Shown here piece after piece: positions 27,261 to 33,405 of a stretch of DNA of 33,405 nt. A program made the translations under genes and the position numbers. Positions within the stretch are counted from its first letter, which is position 1. The number at the start of each line of letters is the position of its first letter. This DNA comes from a virus, in the IMG/VR virus record IMGVR_UViG_3300017776_003433, positions 1 through 33,405 of that record. One strand, 5' to 3'. The notes beneath the pieces are model-generated. The model did not search any database. It saw only the letters and a program-made list of their open reading frames with translations, and had not been told where the DNA came from.

Positions 27261-28093
27261 GATTGAATTTCAGATGATGTCTTCAGAGCAAAAGAGAAGC
27301 CTTGATCTAGATCTGTCGGATAAACTCCAAAAGATATTGACTTGTCTTCTGAGTCTGAGGAAGAGATATTAGATAGTTTCTCAAACAACTCTTCATCGTT
27401 CTCTATTCTTATACGGTTAACGCCAAAGAAATATTCAATCTGATTATGTTTTTTTATCTCATAACAATCTTTAGTCTGAGATTCATCAATGTTTACAATA
27501 CTCATAGTACCAATCCTAGAACTGATATATTTTTCTCTAAATGTGTCAAACACTGGATCTGTGTTCGTGTATATATTATACCAATGTATAGATGTAGCCA
27601 CTAATCTGTTGATATTAGGATAGAAGTTTAGAATCGACGTCTTCCCAATTATCTCAGACATACTGTTATTGTCAAATATCAACATTTTCTCAAATACACC
27701 TGATCTAGTATATTCCTGAAGTATGTGAAGGTGAGCCCTATTTCTAAGAATAGAATTCTTATCTAGTGTGGATACATCTGGTTTAATATAGACTATACTA
27801 ACCTTTCTATGACTCACTTGTTGTAAAACCCACAAAGAGCATGCCGATATCTTTCCTGATCCGCAGACAATAAAATATACCTCCTCGTCATCATCGAGTG
27901 ACTTTACAAGTTTTGTTAATTGTATTACATTTGCATCGTAAAGTTCTGCTGATTGTTGTCGAGGTATATGAAAACAGTTTTTCTTTCTTTTATACTTATC
28001 ATCTGAATCAAGTAAAAAGACAGTATACTGAGGATATTCTTTAAATAGTTGTGCTATTTTACATCCTGCTTTTCCTAATCCTATAATATTCAT
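27254..28093 (-). CDS. Distant tubulin/FtsZ-like protein
   Basis: 279 residues. The order of elements follows the tubulin superfamily. GLGKAG (5-10) opens a Rossmann-type strand and helix, followed by VFLLDSDD (about 25-32). FIVCGSGKISACSLWVLQQV (74-93) is where the GGGTGxG T4 loop and helix lie. IVYIKPD follows at about 100-106, IFDNNSMSEIIG (139-150) matches the FtsZ VIPNxxL region, and INRLVATSIHWY continues as in the core helix H7. The canonical glycine-rich loop is reduced to CGSG, so GTP use is uncertain. It could position DNA or phage heads, as PhuZ does, or be a non-polymerising relative. It lies beside the PolA-like gene, after a very AT-rich spacer. Confidence 0.5.
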   Translation of the reverse strand: MNIIGLGKAGCKIAQLFKEYPQYTVFLLDSDDKYKRKKNCFHIPRQQSAELYDANVIQLTKLVKSLDDDEEVYFIVCGSGKISACSLWVLQQVSHRKVSIVYIKPDVSTLDKNSILRNRAHLHILQEYTRSGVFEKMLIFDNNSMSEIIGKTSILNFYPNINRLVATSIHWYNIYTNTDPVFDTFREKYISSRIGTMSIVNIDESQTKDCYEIKKHNQIEYFFGVNRIRIENDEELFEKLSNISSSDSEDKSISFGVYPTDLDQGFSFALKTSSEIQSE

Positions 28094-28221
28094 TTTATTT
28101 CTTATCTCCTTATTTCTAATTGTTTTAGTTTATTTATAATATATTTTACAATTCTTATTATAACTTTTCTTAATACTAAAAATATTTAATATTATTATTA
28201 ATATATTAACATTTATTTAAT
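28094..28221. other. Roughly 90% AT intergenic tract
   Basis: 128 nt with only about 13 G or C, between the PolA-like and tubulin-like genes. It holds TTAATATATTAA and other palindromic A/T runs, a T4-late-like TATAAATA on the minus strand and a -10-like TATAAT, but no full copy of the phage promoter. It may be a melting site for replication initiation or a promoter-rich leader. Confidence 0.5.
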
Positions 28222-29403
28222 TTATATTAATATTTTATTTAAATTATATAAATCCTTTCCTGCTGAAACAGTAGCAACAAATCTGCCCAATTTGGTGTTT
28301 CTGAATTCTTCAATAATCGGCTTTATAAGTTCCTTATCTTCGGAAGCAAAGTCCAAGATGACGCTGTCGTGAAGAGTGAACGCTATGTAACTCTTTCTGC
28401 CCTTCAAGAGTTCATAGATCGCCACCATTCTTTCTAGCACCAAGTCTGCACATGTACTTTGAATAAGGTAGTTTAAAGCATGATAATCATCACATTGTAT
28501 TTTTCTTTTGAATATATTCTCAACTGAACCGTATAGATAATATCTGCCTAATATTAAATCTCTATCATACTGCCCACTAGAGACTGTATCATCTGAATTT
28601 GGATTATACAACCAAGCAAAGAATCTTTTCTTCGCTTCGTCTCTAGTACTATGATAGAGATTTTTTGCGTTATAGTCGTGTATATCTTCATCTGGCTGAT
28701 CTAATCCGAGTAGAGCAAGTACGACTCTTGCCTCTGCTGCATTGTAATCTAGTTCAATAAAGAAATCATTGTTAGGCTTAATACAAGCCCTGTGTTCCTT
28801 CTTCATGTTCATTAAGGGTAGGGAATCGCCCGAAAGGCTCAGCCTACCCGTTTTAGAGCCAAATAAATTATAATCACAGTAGGCATCTCTGCCTGTAAAT
28901 TTCTTGTAAAGAAGTTTTGCTTTTGGATCTGTCCAAAAGTCTTGCAATACTTTGGTATCTAGATTTACTCTACGATACTTAATATCAGACAATACTTGCT
29001 GCACTTGCAACAAATGATTGTAGTTATTTGGGCGAGAATATTTATCAAATACCCACTCACAGATTTCATTTCTGATATTGCAGTATTCTTTGAGAAATCT
29101 CTCTGGCGTTAAGTCAAAAAAACAATTCTCTGCTAGATTAACTTTTGCTAGTTGATTTGAACGAATGAAAGCCTTGAGTTTGTTTGTGATCCTTTCCCAA
29201 TCCTCTAAAAGGTGAGACGGACATACATCATCAAGACTTTTTCCATTGACATAAAGTTGAGCATAGTCGATAGGCATTCCATATAAAAAGTTTGAATAGC
29301 CCCAAGTCTTAGATAGCCCATCTGGAATATCTTTGAAATGAAGTTCACCACTGGAATACACACCGACACACTCTGATTTATCATCGAGTGTTTGAAACAG
29401 CAT
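28222..29403 (-). CDS. Minimal DNA polymerase A-family protein
   Basis: 393 residues holding the polymerase half only. GSKTGRLSLSG (182-192) is the TGRLSS motif. Motif A is ELDYNAAEARV, with catalytic D219 and E224. The O-helix motif B matches Klenow residue by residue: R254, K258, F262 and Y266. QSTCADL is the usual Q-x-x-A-A-D element, and motif C is LHDSVIL, with H345 and D346 and Ser in place of the conserved Glu. The 3'-5' exonuclease domain and much of the thumb are absent. It may serve primer or repair synthesis beside DnaE, or be a specialised polymerase. Promoter copy 13 lies in the upstream gene, with GGAGG before the ATG. Confidence 0.88.
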   Translation of the reverse strand: MLFQTLDDKSECVGVYSSGELHFKDIPDGLSKTWGYSNFLYGMPIDYAQLYVNGKSLDDVCPSHLLEDWERITNKLKAFIRSNQLAKVNLAENCFFDLTPERFLKEYCNIRNEICEWVFDKYSRPNNYNHLLQVQQVLSDIKYRRVNLDTKVLQDFWTDPKAKLLYKKFTGRDAYCDYNLFGSKTGRLSLSGDSLPLMNMKKEHRACIKPNNDFFIELDYNAAEARVVLALLGLDQPDEDIHDYNAKNLYHSTRDEAKKRFFAWLYNPNSDDTVSSGQYDRDLILGRYYLYGSVENIFKRKIQCDDYHALNYLIQSTCADLVLERMVAIYELLKGRKSYIAFTLHDSVILDFASEDKELIKPIIEEFRNTKLGRFVATVSAGKDLYNLNKILI

Positions 29404-29411
29404 ATTTCCTC

Positions 29412-30884
29412 CTATAATTTGATTGTAAATGTCTTCTTTCTATACGGTTGATGAGTAGAGAATATTCGATAATTTTCTTCTTTTTTCGTTCGAACGCCGT
29501 AGTTTGCTCCATCCCCAACGATTAAACATGTTTTGTCGTGAATATGATGCAGACACTCAGTTAGTCCGTAATGTTGAAATACCTCAAACGACTCTTCAAC
29601 TGATAAATCAAAGTAATCCTGATTCCATTCTTTTTTCGCTTCTTTCGCTCTGATAAAGTAATATAGTTCTATTAATTTTCTATCTGTAAAATCTGTCTCT
29701 GTTCTTTTCTTTCTAAATGTTAGTTTAGACTTAGATCCCTGCCCACATACTTTTGTTTCAGTATAATATGGATAAGCCTCTACGTAACTGTCATAGAACG
29801 ACAGCATATATTTTTTAAGTGCACTAATTTCGAAAAAGTGAGTTTGGTAATAGCACTTATTGAACATGTCTTGTAGGTTCTCATATCCCTTTTCGTTCAT
29901 TCTTTCTAGCATCTGCTGGGACTCCAAATCGGCAATAAACCTCCAAGGTGCGTTCTTGTCTACCATGAACCCAAAAGCATTTGCTATCTTTTGTATTTGT
30001 AGGAAGTGTTCGTCTAGGATAAAAGAGGTGTATTTATTTTTGTCGTCATCGTGCTTTGCAGTTGATATTTCAAATACCACACCACTCATTGCTGGATTTG
30101 CAGCACGTCTTAATTGGAGATTACTCCTAGTCATAGGGAATACAGGTAACAAGACATTTAGAAATAGTGTAAACTCTTTTATATAGTCTCTGTAATCTTT
30201 GATCCTGCTTGATCCTTGTTTGGCGTATTTGTTTATGAATCCTTTAAATATCGATTCCATTGTTTCATGATGATCAGCCAAACTATCACTCCAGCCAGTC
30301 TTTACTTTAAAAGAGTAGTAAGCACTCTTTTTCTTGAGTTTCTTGATTTCTTTCATTCTGTTGATCTTATCTAGCATGTCTATCAGAGCCTCACAAACGA
30401 AATCTAATAGCAGAACGTTGTCTGTCCCCGGTACAAGTCTAAGGAACTTGCTAGAGGGGTATACAGGGCGATTGTGGGTGTCTATACGCCCATATAGCAT
30501 CTTTTCATGTATGAAGTCTATTGACTGGAATTCGGGAAAAACATTTCTAGATTCACCTTGATATTCTGACATGTCATCCACTGCATCACCAGTGATTGAA
30601 TCTTGGGATTCTGGCTTAAAGCCTTTAGGGAATGCATGTTCGTAATAATACCGTTTGTTGTGATATAGATCTTTTGTTCCTTGACTGTTTCTCCCTAAAG
30701 GGATTATTTCCGGATTAAAAGGCTCTAAAACATCAGAAGGTATAGAATTTTTGACAATCTCTTCAATAATGCCATTTATTTCTTTTTCGCTAAATGGCTC
30801 TGGATTGTCCATTGCGTCACGAAACCTCTTGTTAAGGCTATCTAAAACCTTTTCTTTAATTTTATATTTTCTATGATTAATCAT
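29412..30884 (-). CDS. Conserved large-phage protein, virion-associated suspected
   Basis: 490 residues. No enzyme motif is seen. Distinct conserved-looking blocks are FPEFQSIDFIHEKMLYGRIDT (about 115-135), SSKFLRLVPGT, NPAMSGVVFEIS, GFMVDKNAPWRFIADLES (about 306-323) and the C-terminal YRKKTFTIKL. I recall similar blocks in conserved virion-associated proteins of marine T4-like phages, but cannot check it here. Its ATG overlaps the stop of the large structural-type gene upstream (ATGA), with GGGAGG inside that gene, so they are coupled. The 3' end carries promoter copy 13. Confidence 0.6.
   Translation of the reverse strand: MINHRKYKIKEKVLDSLNKRFRDAMDNPEPFSEKEINGIIEEIVKNSIPSDVLEPFNPEIIPLGRNSQGTKDLYHNKRYYYEHAFPKGFKPESQDSITGDAVDDMSEYQGESRNVFPEFQSIDFIHEKMLYGRIDTHNRPVYPSSKFLRLVPGTDNVLLLDFVCEALIDMLDKINRMKEIKKLKKKSAYYSFKVKTGWSDSLADHHETMESIFKGFINKYAKQGSSRIKDYRDYIKEFTLFLNVLLPVFPMTRSNLQLRRAANPAMSGVVFEISTAKHDDDKNKYTSFILDEHFLQIQKIANAFGFMVDKNAPWRFIADLESQQMLERMNEKGYENLQDMFNKCYYQTHFFEISALKKYMLSFYDSYVEAYPYYTETKVCGQGSKSKLTFRKKRTETDFTDRKLIELYYFIRAKEAKKEWNQDYFDLSVEESFEVFQHYGLTECLHHIHDKTCLIVGDGANYGVRTKKEENYRIFSTHQPYRKKTFTIKL
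29438..29468 (-). promoter_or_regulatory. Phage promoter copy 13, intragenic (PolA-like)
   Basis: CGAATATT, a 16-nt spacer ending in CCG, then TATAGAA, wholly inside the end of the upstream coding region. It is the most divergent member of the family. The 5' part can pair imperfectly with the downstream AGGAGGAAATAT. Confidence 0.6.
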
Positions 30885-33403
30885 TCGTTACCTCCCGAAG
30901 AGAAAGGGTTTACTGAATCTAATGCCGAGCCTATAACATTAGTAACTCGTTCAGTTACTGGTATATCTCTCGCTGGCTTGTTGCCGTCGCCAAACCTTTC
31001 GCACCTAGCCTCGATTGAATCCAATGTTCCTCCGGATTGTGCAAATATGCAATTCAGTGTTGTTTCATATTGTCCGCCCCTAGATATCGTTGAATCAATT
31101 GAAATTATGTCATAGTATCCGCCAATACCCAATAAATTAGCCAAAGATCCATAATTAGCAGGCACAATGTTGTCTCCAATATTTCTTCCAGCATCCCCAT
31201 CATCTTGAGGACGTCCGAAGCCCATTGGAGCGTTTAAGAATACCTTCATTCCCGGATAAAATAGTGTGTTGCCAACTAATTTAACCGAAGCGTTGTATAC
31301 ATCTCTGATTTGTCCCAGATTTCTTGCATCTGCTTGACGTGCCTCTCTAAGCCCTTCGACATCAGTTCTAGAATAGTCAATTGATTTCACAATTCCAGTC
31401 TCCGCTCCAATATAAAAATGATATATTCCTTTGTTCATGTCCTCATCCGGATTTGCCCTTAATTCAGATGCTTTATAGTTTATAGCGTGAAACAATAGGC
31501 AATTTACCATTGGCTCTCCCTCTACAGGATCTCCTACAGTCTCAAATGTGTTGCTAATGTCAATTCTCTTAGTGGGGAATGAATAGTTAACATTTAGTCC
31601 GTTCTGTGTTGCCATATACTTGCTAATTGTGAAATTGTTCATTGCGATATTTATTGTTCTTTTCTCTTTCCCAACATCAAAGCATTCTGGTGGTTGTAAT
31701 ACTTTTTTAACCAATCTTTCTAATATGTCTTTAAAGAACTGCTTAAGTGGATAACTGGCGATTTGCTTTCTAACCACTGTTTCTAGGAAGAAAGCCTGAA
31801 AGTCGTTATAAGATATTGGAATATCAGCAAGATTGATTTGAAATTTGCCACCTCTAGGATGATGAATCACTACTGGGCCGCTAATAATTGCAGAATCTCC
31901 CATACTTTTGTTTAGATGCGGATTCATCACTGTGCATGCTGCATTAAGTATATCTCCTAAATATATAAACTGTATATAGCCCTTAGATGGATCTTGTTGT
32001 GCTTCTCCAGACTCTTTTGTAACTTCTTCTAGTTTTTCTGTATCTCCATCAGCGGCTTCTTTTATTGCTTCCTCGGCTTCATCAGCATTTTTAACCTCTT
32101 CTTCTCCAAAATCTTTGAATGTACCATCTTCATTAAATAGTCCATCAATTTTTGGACGAGCAGAGTCTAATGTTATACTCTCAAGCCAATCTTCAATTTC
32201 AGATTCGCTTAGTTCTATTGTCTGTACTTCTTCGTTGAGGGCTGTGAGGAATTGCTTATAGATTTCTTCCCTTTGTCCGGACAAAATCTCTTCTACTTCT
32301 TCTTCTCCGTTTTTTATCTCTGCTTCAAGTGATTCAACATTATCTTTGTATTTATGAGCCTCTTCGTCATCTGGATTATCAAGCCTTAGACAGTCAATGT
32401 ACTCATTCATATCTGCTATTCTCTGTCTTTTAAGTTCAAAAGAATCTTCTTGATTTGATATTAAGGCAGAATTCTTTACTCGATCCAAAATAGCCAATAT
32501 ATTTGCATCGTTTCCGTTGATCGAAGACTCTAAAGCGCCTTGGTATTCAACCGTAAGAGAAATTGCACCATTTTCTTTGATATCGAAGGAGTGGCTAACC
32601 AAATTTAAAATTAGAGACATGTTTTGTTTACGAAGTTCTGATTTCAATTCTCTAGTCGCCTGATCAGGTGGAGTATTGCGAATATTTCTTTCTTGGATTT
32701 CTAATCCCGGCAGTACACCACCAACTATATCTGTATTCGCCCACCCTACATCGAGTCTAATTCTGTAAAATTTCGGAACGTATTGTCCCCTTTGTCCTGC
32801 AATTCTAGCAGAAACCCCTTGAGAGTCTTTGAAAGTAGGTGGATGTAAGATTAAATCAATGAAATTAGCCTGCATATCTAATGTATCTGTTGTTAGTCCG
32901 TTTTCATCTAGGGCAATATTGTTCAAAGTCCCATCAGTAGCGTTAAACCTACCTCCTAAAAGATCTGCTGCAGTTTGAAATTCAAACTTCATGCTCACAT
33001 CAATGACTTTGTCAGATTCAGCAGGATTTTTACCGTTAAGATTGAAACTAACTTCTGAGATACCTGCGCCTCCGATCCTTTTAAACGTTTCGGCGTTAAA
33101 TATGTCATCAATATTTTTTCTAGAGTAAAAATCGTCAAATATAAACTCCGGAGATGCAATTGGGTTTCTAGAATCTTCAGATCCATATATTAGTTTAAAC
33201 AACCTAACTTTTGGTTGCAGGGCTGCCAAAGTAGCCGGTTTTATATTTAAAAACCTCTCCTGTCCGTTTCTAGAAGTCAACTTTGAAATAATCTCATAAG
33301 CGCCACCGCCAGTTTCAGGATCTGTGTCAACTACACTAAAATTAGAGAAACCCAATGGGTTTTTGTTTTTTCCATACGCTGACAGATGATCGATATAGTC
33401 CAT
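30881..33403 (-). CDS. Large virion structural-type protein, 5' end at the window edge
   Basis: 840 residues from an ATG at 33401-33403, two bases from the edge. It may be the true start (TGATG context) or an internal Met of a longer protein. Most of the sequence is beta-rich with many Gly/Asn turns, as in baseplate, tail or neck proteins. A Glu/Lys-rich helical region at about 315-475 interrupts it, likely a coiled coil or disordered linker. Later blocks (FQAFFLETVVRKQIASYPLKQF; GVRGGQYETTLN-like end) support an assembled structural protein. No enzyme motif is seen. It is coupled by ATGA to the next gene. Confidence 0.65.
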   Translation of the reverse strand: MDYIDHLSAYGKNKNPLGFSNFSVVDTDPETGGGAYEIISKLTSRNGQERFLNIKPATLAALQPKVRLFKLIYGSEDSRNPIASPEFIFDDFYSRKNIDDIFNAETFKRIGGAGISEVSFNLNGKNPAESDKVIDVSMKFEFQTAADLLGGRFNATDGTLNNIALDENGLTTDTLDMQANFIDLILHPPTFKDSQGVSARIAGQRGQYVPKFYRIRLDVGWANTDIVGGVLPGLEIQERNIRNTPPDQATRELKSELRKQNMSLILNLVSHSFDIKENGAISLTVEYQGALESSINGNDANILAILDRVKNSALISNQEDSFELKRQRIADMNEYIDCLRLDNPDDEEAHKYKDNVESLEAEIKNGEEEVEEILSGQREEIYKQFLTALNEEVQTIELSESEIEDWLESITLDSARPKIDGLFNEDGTFKDFGEEEVKNADEAEEAIKEAADGDTEKLEEVTKESGEAQQDPSKGYIQFIYLGDILNAACTVMNPHLNKSMGDSAIISGPVVIHHPRGGKFQINLADIPISYNDFQAFFLETVVRKQIASYPLKQFFKDILERLVKKVLQPPECFDVGKEKRTINIAMNNFTISKYMATQNGLNVNYSFPTKRIDISNTFETVGDPVEGEPMVNCLLFHAINYKASELRANPDEDMNKGIYHFYIGAETGIVKSIDYSRTDVEGLREARQADARNLGQIRDVYNASVKLVGNTLFYPGMKVFLNAPMGFGRPQDDGDAGRNIGDNIVPANYGSLANLLGIGGYYDIISIDSTISRGGQYETTLNCIFAQSGGTLDSIEARCERFGDGNKPARDIPVTERVTNVIGSALDSVNPFSSGGNE

Positions 33404-33405
33404 CA

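Noticed and set aside
27569-27580. TATAATATATAC inside the tubulin-like gene, identical to the -10 region of three promoters
   Set aside because: No TGAATAAA-like element occurs 16 nt upstream, and it encodes part of a conserved-looking segment, so a chance match is more likely.
28222-30884. Two halves of a split DNA polymerase A gene
   Set aside because: The 490-residue protein upstream shows no exonuclease or thumb motifs of family A polymerases, so the pair is not a broken polA.
1-33405. CRISPR array, insertion sequence, integrase or attachment site
   Set aside because: No regularly spaced repeats, transposase motifs, recombinase motifs or tRNA-end duplications were seen.

Overview
The window is AT-rich DNA from a large, lytic-type tailed bacteriophage. 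The reasons are a dense gene array almost entirely on the minus strand, ATGA/TGATG stop-start overlaps, and a T4-like DNA-handling set (UvsX/RecA recombinase, gp32-type SSB, gp41/DnaB-type helicase, T4 RNase H-like 5'-3' exonuclease). Virion-type proteins and an endolysin are present, and no integrase or repressor is visible. The host cannot be read from the sequence. Family architecture recalls large marine myoviruses, but two items are less usual for them: a full DnaE-type DNA polymerase III alpha subunit and a GroEL chaperonin.

Layout, read down the minus strand from the right edge: a large virion-like protein and a second large conserved phage protein (29412-33403); a minimal family A DNA polymerase, a roughly 90% AT spacer and a distant tubulin/FtsZ-like protein (27254-29403); an SH3-like small protein, SSB and UvsX, closed by a strong terminator (24747-27207); exonuclease, replicative helicase, class II ribonucleotide reductase, a GroES-like protein and ThyX (19086-24404); two conserved proteins, one resembling a nucleotidyltransferase (17416-19108); small tagged proteins plus a 19-residue cysteine-rich peptide (16534-17358); DnaE (12996-16463); small proteins and a DNA methyltransferase (11616-12984). 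A single plus-strand VWA lipoprotein gene follows (10690-11622). Next come small proteins, a HAD phosphatase and dUTPase (9000-10577), an acidic repeat protein, a ClpP-like protease, an endolysin and a 441-residue protein (5001-8979), and GroEL (3357-4934). The left end has small proteins, a glutaredoxin, a zinc-protease-like protein, a mannose-6-phosphate-isomerase-like cupin, DUF2061 and a class II aldolase (672-3314), then a tRNA-like gene and a truncated HSG...YHCH-motif secreted protein at the edge.

The genes fit one program: dNTP supply (RNR, ThyX, dUTPase, glutaredoxin), genome copying and recombination (DnaE, PolA-like, helicase, SSB, UvsX, exonuclease), protein folding and processing (GroEL, GroES-like, ClpP-like) and lysis.

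The most striking non-coding signal is a family of 13 minus-strand promoters with the form TGAATAAA, exactly 16 nt usually ending in CG, then TATAATA or TATAGAA. Several supply the stop codon of the preceding gene. At least four carry an anti-Shine-Dalgarno arm in their spacer that can pair with the ribosome-binding site downstream of the start of transcription. Read-through RNA would then hide the ribosome-binding site, while RNA started locally would expose it. One further copy starts inside a terminator hairpin. This resembles the known logic of a few T4 genes (e, soc) but here recurs across a replication regulon. All functional statements are sequence inference without database searches.
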